Origin: Chromobacterium phragmitis
GTDB lineage: Bacteria; Pseudomonadota; Gammaproteobacteria; Burkholderiales; Chromobacteriaceae
NCBI RefSeq assembly: GCF_003325475.1
Contig: NZ_CP029495.1
Span: 2,914,001-2,978,000, forward strand
Length of the DNA stretch: 64,000 nucleotides
Direction: 5' to 3'
Both the position numbers and the translations under genes were made by a program. Of the stretch, positions 43,623 to 52,346 are shown in pieces. The notes beneath the pieces were generated by a model, which was not told the DNA's origin, did not search any database, and was given only the letters and a program-made list of their open reading frames with translations. Position 1 is the first letter of the stretch; each line of letters starts with the position of its first letter.

Positions 43623-45041
43623 TTAATCCAGGCTGGCCTGAAGGCTGGCCGCGTAGTCGGCCACCTGCTGCAGCAGGGTTTGCTGTTCCGGGCTCAGCTC
43701 GCCCGCTCTCAGTTCATTCAGCTCTTGCTGGAAGGTTGGCCAGGACCGCTCCATGCGGCTGCGGCACAGCTGCTTCCAGCGCTGCCGCTCGCCGTCGGAC
43801 AGCGTGTCCGGGAAGTTGCGGGCGCGGTAGCGGAACAGTAATTCCGCCAGTTGCGGGTCCTCGAACAGCGCCATCTCGCCGGCCAGTTGCGGGGCGGAGA
43901 GCCGGCGCATCTTCTGCAGCGCCTTGCGGTCGTTATTGGAGACGAAGCCGCCGTACAGGTTTTGGTCTACGTCCTGGGGCTCGCCGGGCTCGCGTTGATA
44001 GACGCGGCTCCACAATGCCGATAGATCGGGCAGCGAGCGGGCGGTCTCGGCGTGGCGATGGATGGCGGCGAGGTCCATGCCCCAGCGCTCGGCATTGTCA
44101 TCGCCCAATGCCTTCAGATTGGCCACCACGAACGGCGACTTGTTGATGTGCACCGTCTTGATCGGCAGCCGCGACGCGCCCTCTGGCAGGTCTTCTGCGC
44201 GGCTGAACATGCGCTGGCGGATGTCGTCTGCGGTGAGTCCGCGCAGTTCGGCCGGGTCGTGGGCCAGATCCCAGACGATCACTTCGTTGGCGTTGGTCGG
44301 ATGGGCGGCCAGCGGCCATATCACAGCCAGGTTGCCGCGCTCCGCGCCATACATGCCGGAGACGTGCAGCGCGGGTTTGGGATCGAGCGGCGACAGCTGC
44401 ACCTTGACCGCGTCTTTCTTGCGCAGCGTCAGGTAGTAGTCGAACAGTTTCGGCTGTTTCTCGCGGATCAGCCGCGCCAGCGCGATGGTGGCGCGCACAT
44501 CGGACAGCGCGTCGTGCGCCGATTCGTGCGCCAGGCCGTTGGCGGCGGACAGGTGTTCCAGTTTGAAGCTGGTCCGGCCATCCTCGTGCTTGGGCCAGAC
44601 GATGTTTTCGGGACGCAGCGCGTAGGTGGCGCGCACCAGATCCAGCAGGTCCCAACGGCCGCATTGGTTTTGCCATTCGCGGGCATAGGGGTCGATCAGG
44701 TTGCGCCAGAACAGGAAGCGGGTGACTTCGTCGTCGAAGCGGATGGAGTTGTAGCCGACGCCTATGGTGCCGGGCGCGGCCAGTTCGCGTTCGATCACGC
44801 CGGCGAACTCGTGCTCGGCCACGCCTTGCTGGCGGCACTGCTGGGGGGTGATGCCAGTCAGCAGGCAGGCTTGCAGCGTGGGCAGGTAATCGGGGGACGG
44901 CTTGCAGTAGAGCATGACCGGTTCGCCGATTTCGTTCAGATCGGCATCGGTGCGGATGCCGGCGAACTGCGATGGACGGTCCTGGCGCGGCACCGCGCCG
45001 AAGGTTTCGTAGTCGTGCCAGAAGAATGTGTGCTTTGACAT
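43623..45041 (-). CDS. sbcB: exodeoxyribonuclease I
   Basis: ExoI degrades single-stranded DNA 3' to 5' and acts in recombination and mismatch repair. The 472-residue protein has the DEDDh nuclease motifs: D10-Y-E12 in FFWHDYETFG, the NSIRFDDEVTRFLFWRN region, and AHDALSDVRATIALARLI with the last His and Asp. The SH3-like and C-terminal domains are present. I chose the ATG at 45041, the usual family start. Confidence 0.95.
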   Translation of the reverse strand: MSKHTFFWHDYETFGAVPRQDRPSQFAGIRTDADLNEIGEPVMLYCKPSPDYLPTLQACLLTGITPQQCRQQGVAEHEFAGVIERELAAPGTIGVGYNSIRFDDEVTRFLFWRNLIDPYAREWQNQCGRWDLLDLVRATYALRPENIVWPKHEDGRTSFKLEHLSAANGLAHESAHDALSDVRATIALARLIREKQPKLFDYYLTLRKKDAVKVQLSPLDPKPALHVSGMYGAERGNLAVIWPLAAHPTNANEVIVWDLAHDPAELRGLTADDIRQRMFSRAEDLPEGASRLPIKTVHINKSPFVVANLKALGDDNAERWGMDLAAIHRHAETARSLPDLSALWSRVYQREPGEPQDVDQNLYGGFVSNNDRKALQKMRRLSAPQLAGEMALFEDPQLAELLFRYRARNFPDTLSDGERQRWKQLCRSRMERSWPTFQQELNELRAGELSPEQQTLLQQVADYAASLQASLD

Positions 45042-45104
45042 GGGCGGGCGGCTATGGGCAAATGCGGCCATTGTCGCACCGCCGCCGCCCGCGAGGCCAG
45101 CCTC

Positions 45105-45896
45105 TTAGTCCATCCAGCCGGGCTTGCGCATCTCTATCAGCGCGCGCATGCCTTCGCGGCCTTCGTCGCTCAGCCGCACCGCGAGGCTGTGTTCGATGCA
45201 GCGCTGCATCACTTGCGGCGTGATTTCCTGTTTGCCGATTTCGCCGATCAAGTGCTTGGTGGCGCGCATCGCTGCCGGGCTGTTCAGCAGAATCTGGCCC
45301 ACCATGTGCTCGACCGAGGCGTCCAGTTCGTCGTTTTCCACCACTTGATGGATCAGGCCCAGCCGCTTGGCCTTGCCGGCGTTGAAGCGTTCTGCGGTGA
45401 TGCTGTAGCGGCGGGTGGGCCGCTCGCCGATCGCGCGGATCAAGTAGGGCGCGGTGAGGGCGGGAATCTGGCCGAATTTGACGTCGGCCAGACTGTACAA
45501 CGCCTCGGACACGCTGATGGCGATGTCGCAACAGGCGACCATGGCCACGCCCAGGCCGAAAGCCGAACCTTGCACCTTGGCCAGCGTAGGTTTAGGCAAG
45601 GTGTCCAGCGTGTGCAGCAAGCGCGCGATCTGCTGCGCGTAGCGGTTCAGCTCGTTGGCGGGGAACTGCGCCAGCCGGCGCAACCATTCAGGGTCGTGCC
45701 CGGCGGAGAAGCTGATGCCGGTGCCGGTCATCACCACCAGGAGCACCGTGTTGTCTTCGGCCAGCGTTTCCAGCGTGGCGGCCAGCATGCTGATGGTTTC
45801 GTCGTCCAGCGCGTTGTGCAGTCCGGGGCGGTTCAGCGTCACGGTGGCGATGCCCCGTTTATCCACTGCCAGCGTTACGGAGTCGGTGCTCATCAT
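45105..45896 (-). CDS. enoyl-CoA hydratase/isomerase family protein
   Basis: This 263-residue crotonase-fold protein has the CoA-binding and oxyanion motifs FSAGHD (about 63-68) and GSAFGLGVAMVACCDIAI (about 110-127). It is nearest to methylglutaconyl-CoA hydratase-type proteins. Neither of the two catalytic glutamates of rat hydratase is kept: by my alignment they are A118 and D138 (SLADVKFGQIP). The activity could be another crotonase reaction. The upstream neighbour on the same strand is an alpha/beta hydrolase 32 bases away, so the two are probably co-transcribed. Confidence 0.82.
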   Translation of the reverse strand: MMSTDSVTLAVDKRGIATVTLNRPGLHNALDDETISMLAATLETLAEDNTVLLVVMTGTGISFSAGHDPEWLRRLAQFPANELNRYAQQIARLLHTLDTLPKPTLAKVQGSAFGLGVAMVACCDIAISVSEALYSLADVKFGQIPALTAPYLIRAIGERPTRRYSITAERFNAGKAKRLGLIHQVVENDELDASVEHMVGQILLNSPAAMRATKHLIGEIGKQEITPQVMQRCIEHSLAVRLSDEGREGMRALIEMRKPGWMD

Positions 45897-45928
45897 GTTT
45901 TCCCCTGTCTAGAAATAATGTGGCCGCC

Positions 45929-46717
45929 TCAGTCCTGGCGGAAGCGGACGATGGCGCGGGCAAAGGCTTCCACCGCCTCGATGTGCAGCACATGGGCCGC
46001 GCCGGGAAGGATTTCCAGTTCGGAACCGGGTATCAGCTCCTGCAAGAGGCGAGCCTGGTACAGCGGCGTCAGCCGGTCTTCGTCTCCGACCAGTATATGC
46101 GCCGGGAGTTGCAATTGCGGCAGCCAGGTGCGGGCGTCGTGCTGGCGGACGCCGTTGATCAGCCGGATCACCGCGTCCCAGTCCACCATGCCCGCCAGCA
46201 GCTTGAGATCGTCCAGCATCGCGGCGTTGCCGGCCAGGAACCGGCTGGAGAACAGCCAGGGAATGCTGACCTGGTAGCGCAGATCGAGTCCACCCTGGCT
46301 GTTGGCGGCGATCCAGCTGTCGCCGATATGATGGTTGACGGTGTCGGCCCAGGCCAGCGTGCCGGCCAGCAACAGGCGGCTCAGCCGGCCGGGATGGCGG
46401 TGGGCCAGATGCTGCGCCACCATGCCGCCGTAAGAGAGGCCGACCGCGTAGGCCTGCGGCAGTTGCAGCCAGTCTAGCAGCGCGGCCGCCAGATCGGCTT
46501 GCTCGGCCAGGGTGTAGAGCTCTCCGGGAGGGTGGTCGCTTTGGCCCTGGCCCAGGAAGTCCAGCCGCAGCACCCGGAAATAGGGTTCCAGATGGGGGGT
46601 CATCAGTGTCCAGCCGACGGTGGACATGGTGATGCCGTTCAGCAGCAGCAGCGGCAGGGTGCCGCGGCCGCTTTCCTCGTAGTAGATCTGGTGTCCGGCT
46701 AGCTGGGCGTACGGCAT
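45929..46717 (-). CDS. alpha/beta hydrolase
   Basis: The 262-residue protein resembles 3-oxoadipate enol-lactonase and related carboxylic ester hydrolases. It shows LLLLNGITMSTVGW for the oxyanion hole, GLSYGG with the nucleophile S95, an Asp in ILVGDEDRLTP and a His in GAAHVLHIEAVEAFA. It is probably first in an operon with the crotonase-family gene, which suggests a shared thioester or ester pathway. The exact substrate is unknown. Confidence 0.84.
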   Translation of the reverse strand: MPYAQLAGHQIYYEESGRGTLPLLLLNGITMSTVGWTLMTPHLEPYFRVLRLDFLGQGQSDHPPGELYTLAEQADLAAALLDWLQLPQAYAVGLSYGGMVAQHLAHRHPGRLSRLLLAGTLAWADTVNHHIGDSWIAANSQGGLDLRYQVSIPWLFSSRFLAGNAAMLDDLKLLAGMVDWDAVIRLINGVRQHDARTWLPQLQLPAHILVGDEDRLTPLYQARLLQELIPGSELEILPGAAHVLHIEAVEAFARAIVRFRQD

Positions 46718-47343
46718 GGCGGGCGCTCCTGTCCTAGGCTGTCGTGCTACTCATTCTAGAACCGGCGACGGCAGGCTGAACAGTTGGCGGCGCAAATCGG
46801 ATCTTTAGTGTCTTTGCCATTTTCAGGGCGTAGAGTGCCCGGCTTGAGCGGAATTCAGGCTGTCGGTTGATTATGCGAACTTGCGTCGGGCCATATCGTG
46901 CTGCGCTTGCGGCAGTTGGGCATGCTGAGGTTGGGTCTGGATTTTCTCTCCAAGTGTTTGATGTCTTAAACGTTGGCTTGCCGCAGCGCGGCATTTTTCT
47001 GGCTGAGGCGCGCAAACCACAGACGATCGTTCTAGCGCGATCAATCTTGCGATCCCCGCTTGTCAAATTTCTTAAACATGGCATAGGCTGTGTCCACGAC
47101 TGGCGCATCAGACGCCGGCAGCCGCCCGCACCGCGGCGGGGGAGTGTGAGGATAGTCTTGCCGCAGGCCCGCGTCCCTCCTGTTTCATCGCTCCATCTTT
47201 CCCGGCAATGCCGGCAGCGCTTTGCCATGCTGAAAGCGCGCCGGAGGCGCCAAGACGGCGGACGGGCCTGTCCGCCGCATGTCTCAATCGTCCACAACAG
47301 CAAGCGGCGCCGGCAGGGCGCCGCAGTCGGAGGGAGTGGGAAC
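46718..47343. other. divergent 626-base intergenic region
   Basis: No gene is supported here. The region separates the minus-strand hydrolase from the plus-strand PotG-like gene, so it carries both promoters. TTGTCA at 47060 with TAGGCT 18 bases later is a possible promoter for potG, which would leave a long leader of about 250 bases. I see no known riboswitch. Confidence 0.4.
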
Positions 47344-48522
47344 ATGTCGGAAGCCATCGCGGCCAGCAAGCAAGCAGCCAGCCCCATCGCCAACGCTGCC
47401 CCGGCGGGCGCCGTCGCCGCAGGGAGCGAACCGCCGTATCTGAGGATCAGCGGCGTGGTGAAGAAGTTCGGCGACCACCTGGCGGTGGACCATATCGACC
47501 TCGACATCCGCCGCAACGAGATCTTCGCCTTGTTGGGCAGTTCGGGCTGCGGCAAGTCCACGCTGCTGCGCATGCTGGCGGGAATGGAAACGCCCACCTC
47601 CGGCCGCATCATCCTGGACGGCCAGGACATGCAGGGCCTGCAGCCGTACGAGCGGCCGGTCAATATGATGTTTCAGAATTACGCGTTGTTCCCGCACATG
47701 ACGGTGGAGCAGAACGTCGCCTTCGGCCTGAAGCAGGATGGCGTGGCCCGGGACGAGATCGCCGAGCGGGTGGCGAAGATGCTGGACCTGGTGCAGATGC
47801 GCAAATACGCCGGCCGCAAGCCCCACCAGCTGTCCGGCGGCCAGCAGCAGCGGGTGGCGCTGGCGCGCAGCCTGGTGAAGCGGCCCAAACTGCTGCTGCT
47901 GGACGAGCCGCTGGGCGCGCTGGACAAGAAACTCCGGCAACAGACCCAGCTGGAGCTGGTCAACACCATCGAGGCGGTGGGCGTGACCTGCATCATGGTC
48001 ACCCACGACCAAGAAGAGGCGATGACCATGTCCAGCCGCATCGGCATCATGAGCGAGGGCAAGCTGCTGCAGGTGGGCACGCCGACCGAGATCTACGAAT
48101 ACCCGAGCTGTCGCTTCACCGCCGAATTCATCGGCGAGACCAATATGTTCGAAGGCGCGGTGGTGGTGGACGAGCCGGACCGGGTGGAGATCCATTCCCA
48201 GGAACTGGGCGGCGTCATCCACATCGACCACGGCATCACCGGTCCCAAGGGCATGCGCGTATGGGCCAGCGTGCGGCCGGAGGACGTGCGGCTGGACAAG
48301 CAGCCGCTGCAGCCCGGCGCCAATCGCGCCGCCGGCACGGTGCGGGATATCGCCTATCTGGGCAGCTACTCCGTCTATCACGTGAAACTGGCCGGCGGCA
48401 AGATCGTCAAAGCCGTGGTGCCATCGTCGCGCTGGTGCGACGCCAACGAGACCGCGCCCACCTGGGACGAGACGGTCTACCTCAGCTGGCGTGCCGACTC
48501 GCCGGTGGTGCTGACCCAGTGA
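47344..48522 (+). CDS. potG: putrescine/spermidine ABC transporter ATP-binding protein
   Basis: This 392-residue ATPase energises polyamine import. It has the Walker A site GSSGCGKST (about 65-72), the Q-loop MMFQNYALFPHMT, the signature LSGGQQQR, Walker B LLLLDEPLGALD and the H-loop VTHDQEEAM. A C-terminal TOBE domain follows. The length and the FGLKQDGV context fit PotG rather than sugar importers. The symbol is inferred, since the permease and binding-protein genes are not in the window. A putative polyamine oxidase gene is downstream. Confidence 0.85.
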   Translation: MSEAIAASKQAASPIANAAPAGAVAAGSEPPYLRISGVVKKFGDHLAVDHIDLDIRRNEIFALLGSSGCGKSTLLRMLAGMETPTSGRIILDGQDMQGLQPYERPVNMMFQNYALFPHMTVEQNVAFGLKQDGVARDEIAERVAKMLDLVQMRKYAGRKPHQLSGGQQQRVALARSLVKRPKLLLLDEPLGALDKKLRQQTQLELVNTIEAVGVTCIMVTHDQEEAMTMSSRIGIMSEGKLLQVGTPTEIYEYPSCRFTAEFIGETNMFEGAVVVDEPDRVEIHSQELGGVIHIDHGITGPKGMRVWASVRPEDVRLDKQPLQPGANRAAGTVRDIAYLGSYSVYHVKLAGGKIVKAVVPSSRWCDANETAPTWDETVYLSWRADSPVVLTQ

Positions 48523-48577
48523 TATCCGCGTCCCCGGCTTGCCGGGGGCTTCCCTTTTGATCCGCCTTGAGGACTTT

Positions 48578-49867
48578 ATGCTGCGTTTCGCCCATCAGCC
48601 GCATCCGCCATCCTATTACGCCGCCACCGCCCACGCCTGGGACCCGCAGCCCCCGCTGCGCGGCGAGGCCAGCTGCGACGTGTGCGTGGTGGGCGGCGGG
48701 CTGGCGGGGCTGTCGGCGGCGCTGAACCTGCGGGAGAAGGGCTTCTCCGTCCTCCTGCTGGAGGGCTCGCACATCGGCTTCGGCGCTTCCGGCCGCAATG
48801 GCGGCCAGGTGATCGCGGGCTATGCCGGCGATGTCGACAGCATCCGCTCCCAGGTGGGTGAAGACGCGGCCAAGGCGCTGTGGGACATGTCGGTGGAGGC
48901 GGTGGAAATCATAGACGAGCGCGTCCGCCGCCATGACATCCAGTGCGACTGGCAGCGCGGCTATGTCAGCGCGGCGGTGAAGCCGCGCCATCTACGGGAA
49001 TTGGAAGACTGGCAGCGCGAGGCCGAGCAACGCTATGGCTACGGCGGGATGCAGCTGTGGGACCGAGATGCGCTGCGCGGCAAGTTGGCCAGCGGGCGTT
49101 ACCAAGGCGGCTTGTTCGACCCGCGCTCCGGCCATTTGCATCCGCTCAACTACACGCTGGGCCTGGCCCGCGCGGCGCTGGCCGCCGGCGTGGCGATCCA
49201 CGAGCAGACGCCGGCGCTGCGCATCGAGCAGGGCGACACGCCCTCGGTCTTCACCGAGCACGGCGTCGTGCGTTGCCGCCATCTGGTGCTGGCCTGCAAT
49301 GCCTACATCGGCGCGCTGGCGCCGCAACTGGAGCGGCGCATCATGCCGGCCGGCACCTATGTGATCGCCACCGAGCCGCTGGGCGAGCAGAGGGCGCGCG
49401 CGCTGATCGCCGACAATATGGCGGTGTGCGACACCAATTTCGTGCTGGACTACTACCGGTTGTCCGCCGATCACCGCTTGCTGTTCGGCGGCAAGGTCAG
49501 CTACTCCGGCCACGAGCCGCGCGATCTGGCCGGCTCCATGCGCGCTGACATGCTGCGAGTGTTCCCGCAATTGGCCGATGTCGGCATCGACTACGCCTGG
49601 GGCGGCTTCTGCGACATCACCGTCAACCGCGCGCCGGACTTCGGCCGCCTGTCGGGCAATGTTTATTACCTGCAAGGCTTCTCCGGCCACGGCGTCAACA
49701 TCACCGGCCTGGCCGGCAAGGTGGTGGCCGAGGCGATCGCCGGCACCTCGTCGCGGCTGGACCTGTTTTCCAAGATCCGCCATCGCGACTTCCCCGGCGG
49801 AAAACTACTGCGCACCCCGGCGCTGGTGTTGGGGATGGCGTACTACCGGATAAGGGATTATTTGTAG
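48578..49867 (+). CDS. FAD-dependent oxidoreductase, gamma-glutamylputrescine oxidase-like
   Basis: The 429-residue DAO-family flavoprotein has the FAD site CVVGGGLAGLSAALNLREKG, the GASGRNGGQV motif, and C-terminal YYLQGFSGHGVNITGLAGKVVAEAI. It is nearest in my judgement to PuuB, which oxidises gamma-glutamylputrescine. Its position 55 bases after a PotG-like ATPase supports polyamine breakdown. Other puu genes are not in the window, so the reaction is an inference. TTGAGGA precedes the ATG at 48578. Confidence 0.85.
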   Translation: MLRFAHQPHPPSYYAATAHAWDPQPPLRGEASCDVCVVGGGLAGLSAALNLREKGFSVLLLEGSHIGFGASGRNGGQVIAGYAGDVDSIRSQVGEDAAKALWDMSVEAVEIIDERVRRHDIQCDWQRGYVSAAVKPRHLRELEDWQREAEQRYGYGGMQLWDRDALRGKLASGRYQGGLFDPRSGHLHPLNYTLGLARAALAAGVAIHEQTPALRIEQGDTPSVFTEHGVVRCRHLVLACNAYIGALAPQLERRIMPAGTYVIATEPLGEQRARALIADNMAVCDTNFVLDYYRLSADHRLLFGGKVSYSGHEPRDLAGSMRADMLRVFPQLADVGIDYAWGGFCDITVNRAPDFGRLSGNVYYLQGFSGHGVNITGLAGKVVAEAIAGTSSRLDLFSKIRHRDFPGGKLLRTPALVLGMAYYRIRDYL

Positions 49868-50032
49868 ATAGCGCTGGCGTAGGTGCTATGTCTGTAGCCC
49901 GGGCATGTGATAGCGTGCTCGGGCTATTTATTTTACTGATCGTTTACTGGAAAATAATTTAGGGCTTATTTGCTGTATCATATTGATTTTATAGATATAA
50001 GGCTTTTCTCAGCTTGTGTGGTCCTGCTTTCT

Positions 50033-50050
50033 CGGTAAACGTTGGGCTTC
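50033..50050 (+). repeat. inverted repeat, left copy (REP-like)
   Basis: CGGTAAACGTTGGGCTTC occurs here, and its exact complement lies at 53603-53620. Each copy adjoins a GTTGGGC...GCCCAAC hairpin. The two bracket the AT-rich genes and both insertion sequences. Confidence 0.75.
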
Positions 50051-50132
50051 ATTTCATTCAGCCCAACTTACGGCCCTACCATCGTTCACGAGGCAACACA
50101 CCAAAACGGTTTCTTCAACGGGATTCCACAAA

Positions 50133-50152
50133 ATACTCAGTACACTGAGTAT
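50133..50152. promoter_or_regulatory. perfect palindrome upstream of the islet genes
   Basis: ATACTCAGT and ACTGAGTAT form a perfect 9-base inverted repeat around AC, 61 bases before the first small gene. Weaker complementarity extends outward on both sides to about 50095 and 50193. It could be an operator or the tip of a structured RNA. Confidence 0.55.
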
Positions 50153-50212
50153 CTTGCGTTTAGGAATGAATCCTTGTTCCAGAATGGTGTTTGACCCTCG
50201 TTGCAGGAGCGT

Positions 50213-50287
50213 ATGAATATATGGAACGATGTGCAGTCTCTCTACCCAGAATTGCCTCAGGGTAAGTATCCATTTGGAGGCCGATGA
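50213..50287 (+). CDS. 24-residue open frame (leader peptide candidate)
   Basis: A short frame begins MNIWNDVQSLYPELPQGKYP after a clear GCAGGAGC ribosome site and stops at TGA overlapping the next ATG. Such ATGA coupling suggests it is translated together with the following gene. It could also be a fragment of a longer protein. Short length limits confidence. Confidence 0.4.
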   Translation: MNIWNDVQSLYPELPQGKYPFGGR

Positions 50288-50526
50288 TGAACCAGATGCT
50301 TGCCGACCAACTGTCAAGCGCCGACGCGTTGAAGCATACTCGGGAAGGTGGGGAGCTTTTTTGCCCGGTTTGCCGTGCCAAGCTAAGGACGATTCCTGAA
50401 AATTGGAAGCCCGGAGCAGTCCTACGCGGCATCGAATGCCCCGTTAGTCAAAAGCACTTCTTCATTCTTGGCGAAGACGCGGGGGCGATGAAGGAGATGA
50501 GGGCGCGGATACGTGAACGGCCCTGA
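50287..50526 (+). CDS. small protein with CPVC zinc-ribbon-like motif
   Basis: The 79-residue protein has FCPVCRAKL and, further on, IECPVSQKHFFIL. The CxxC pair with a later Cys and His could hold one zinc ion. A charged helical tail (DAGAMKEMRARIRERP) follows. Two ATG codons are possible (50284 and 50287); the second has better spacing from TGGAGG. I do not recognise the family. It overlaps the next frame by 14 bases. Confidence 0.62.
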   Translation: MNQMLADQLSSADALKHTREGGELFCPVCRAKLRTIPENWKPGAVLRGIECPVSQKHFFILGEDAGAMKEMRARIRERP

Positions 50527-50716
50527 TGTATATCTTGCAACCAAGAGTGCAGTAATCTATACGAATAGTGCTAGAGATATATCAGACTTGGCATTCGGTG
50601 TTCATTTCTATAATTTAGTTGGGAAGCCAGTTTATTCTTCAGAAACTATTATTCCTCCTGGTGTTAAATTTACAGTAACAGGGATTGAAAGTAGTGGTCG
50701 CTTGATTTTGGAGTAA
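50513..50716 (+). CDS. hypothetical protein, 67 residues
   Basis: This AT-rich frame starts at a GTG inside the previous gene. The product is mostly beta, with VYLATKSAVIYTNSARD and ETIIPPGVKFTVTGIESSG. The last segment recalls the closing strands of ADP-ribosyltransferase folds (PPGxxFxV), but the catalytic residues are not present. It may be a remnant of a longer gene or a small partner of the next protein. Composition differs strongly from the surrounding chromosome. Confidence 0.5.
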   Translation: MNGPDVYLATKSAVIYTNSARDISDLAFGVHFYNLVGKPVYSSETIIPPGVKFTVTGIESSGRLILE

Positions 50717-50721
50717 GAATA

Positions 50722-51417
50722 ATGTTAGCAAGAAATAAATTGAAATATATACAGTTGCCTTTTGAAATTACTTCTATTTTTAGCGAGTTAAATTTTATAA
50801 AGGGATATGAGTGTTCTGATGATAACTCGTTGATTGTTTGGTTTTTTGATGAAGAGGTAGGGAGGCAAAAGGAAGTAGAATTTTCATTGACAGAGCGCCG
50901 CATTTTGTCAAGGGAAGATCGCATACAGCATTTTCCTGTTTCGCAGGAATTATTGCTGCCTGATCTAGGTGTGAGGGTTGCTAAAGATTGCCGCTTGGAG
51001 TTAGGTACGGACGTGCGGTATGAAACATATGAGGTGTTTTCTATTTTGAGTGGTGAGAGAGTTTTAATGTGCGAGCAAGTTTACTACTCACTTTTCATGT
51101 TTGATGTGGCAGATATTGTTCGTACTGAACTTCAGAAGCAATCATTTCCATTGATTTATCAAAGCTGGTCAGAGAAAGAGAAAATAGATTATTGGGTTTT
51201 GTCGCTGTACCGTCTTCGACATAGAACCGGTGAGGCTGGCGCTTCAGAGGATGATGTATTTGGTCTTGGCTTGATCCATGATATGAGGTCTTTGGAGCAA
51301 GGGGTTGATAATCTTCTTCCTTTTATTATTCAAGGGCTTTCCGTGATGGAGTCGCGCGACATTAATGAATTAATTCAGTCGTTTAACTCTCGTACAGGAA
51401 TGTCAATTAAAATTTGA
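50722..51417 (+). CDS. hypothetical protein, 231 residues
   Basis: I do not recognise this AT-rich gene. The soluble product has mixed strands in the first half (YIQLPFEITSIFSELNFI, VWFFDEEVGRQKEVEF) and a helical second half rich in aromatic residues. No signal peptide or membrane segment is present. The size, acidic character and low GC recall immunity proteins of toxin systems, but no toxin gene is adjacent, so this is only a suggestion. A terminator hairpin follows. Confidence 0.68.
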   Translation: MLARNKLKYIQLPFEITSIFSELNFIKGYECSDDNSLIVWFFDEEVGRQKEVEFSLTERRILSREDRIQHFPVSQELLLPDLGVRVAKDCRLELGTDVRYETYEVFSILSGERVLMCEQVYYSLFMFDVADIVRTELQKQSFPLIYQSWSEKEKIDYWVLSLYRLRHRTGEAGASEDDVFGLGLIHDMRSLEQGVDNLLPFIIQGLSVMESRDINELIQSFNSRTGMSIKI

Positions 51418-51481
51418 TTTATGAAGTTGAGATTTTTGAATTTAATTGATTTGCGAAAAGTATATGTATGAGTGTTTAAAT

Positions 51482-51520
51482 GGCGCATTGCCTTTGATGG
51501 CGATGCGCCGTTTTATTTTG
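51482..51520 (+). terminator. intrinsic terminator after the islet genes
   Basis: GGCGCATTGCC pairs with GGCGATGCGCC (one G-T wobble) around a 6-base loop and is followed by GTTTTATTTT. It closes the islet operon just before the first IS. Confidence 0.87.
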
Positions 51521-51543
51521 GGTCAAGAATCCATTAAGACCCG

Positions 51544-52026
51544 CTAACAAAACCTGTCGACAAATCGCAGACATATCAATGAGAAAGCCAGCTTGAGCAA
51601 GGCATAATACGTATCCAGCCGCCGTTCGAAGCGGATGCGCAACTTGCCGAAGCCAGCTAGCCAAGAATGGGTGCGTTCCACCACCCAACGGTGGCGGCCC
51701 AATCTCTCGCTGCTTTCCACCCCGCGCCGAGCAATTCGCACCAAGATTCCGCGTCGGCTCAGGTGTGCACGACAACGGCGGTAGTCATAGCCTTTGTCAG
51801 CATGCAGCTTGTAAGGCTTTTGTCTGGGCCGTCCTGGCAAGCCAGGAACGGCAGGAATCGCATCGACCAAAGTTTCGAAGACCATGGAGTCGTGCCGATT
51901 GGCGCCGGTAATGCTCAGCGCCAATGGCAAACCTCGGCGATCTACGATGATGTGCCGTTTGCTGCCGCATTTACCTCGATCGGTGGGGTTGGGGCCGGTC
52001 TCTTGGCCCCCCGGGGGCTGGCAACG
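51544..52026 (-). CDS. IS5-family transposase, orfB
   Basis: This frame encodes the C-terminal, catalytic part: TGPNPTDRGKCGSKRHI, LADKGYDYRRCR-like ADKGYD with the second Asp, and RRHWVVERTHSWLAGFGKLR-like segment with the final Glu. It lacks a normal start and is expressed as a fusion after a -1 shift from orfA on a run of six G at 52007-52012. Its stop lies inside the left terminal repeat. Confidence 0.88.
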   Translation of the reverse strand, partial: RCQPPGGQETGPNPTDRGKCGSKRHIIVDRRGLPLALSITGANRHDSMVFETLVDAIPAVPGLPGRPRQKPYKLHADKGYDYRRCRAHLSRRGILVRIARRGVESSERLGRHRWVVERTHSWLAGFGKLRIRFERRLDTYYALLKLAFSLICLRFVDRFC

Positions 52027-52346
52027 CTAGCCCCATCAATGCTGGCCCGGCTCCAATCAATTTGATCGTGTTGGCGCAGTTGTATCAGCAGAGCCAGGTG
52101 TAGGCGGTCCCAAATGCCTTGCGCTTGCCAATCCCGCAGCCTTCGCCAGCAGGTCATCCCGCTGCCAAAACCGAGTTCCTGCGGGAGGTCCTCCCAAGGA
52201 ATGCCGGTAGTGAGAACAAACAAGATGCCGTTGAGGGCAGCAAAATCATCCAGCCGCGGCCTCCCACCCTGGCGGGAACGCGGCGGCGGAGAGAGTAGCG
52301 GCTGCAATGACTTCCAGAGCTTCTGGCTGATGACTTTTCGTTGCAT
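51942..52346 (-). CDS. IS5-family transposase, orfA
   Basis: The 134-residue product begins MQRKVISQKLWKSLQPLL and contains RPRLDDFAALNGILFVLTTGIPWEDLP, the N-terminal transposase domain of this group, ending in DWSRASIDGASV with the first catalytic Asp. On its own it lacks the rest of the active site. The -1 slip near its end joins it to orfB. Confidence 0.88.
   Translation of the reverse strand: MQRKVISQKLWKSLQPLLSPPPRSRQGGRPRLDDFAALNGILFVLTTGIPWEDLPQELGFGSGMTCWRRLRDWQAQGIWDRLHLALLIQLRQHDQIDWSRASIDGASVASPRGAKRPAPTPPIEVNAAANGTSS

Larger units (their letters stand above)
49868..50212. other. structured AT-rich intergenic region at the islet border
   Basis: No gene is seen. The GC content drops after 49920. 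It holds a REP-like hairpin (GTTGGGCT at 50041 with AGCCCAAC at 50060), the left member of an 18-base inverted repeat pair, and the perfect 20-base palindrome at 50133-50152. Confidence 0.5.

Noticed and set aside
47078..47092. TGGCATAGGCT as a sigma-54 promoter before potG
   Set aside because: The GG and GC pairs do not have the required spacing.
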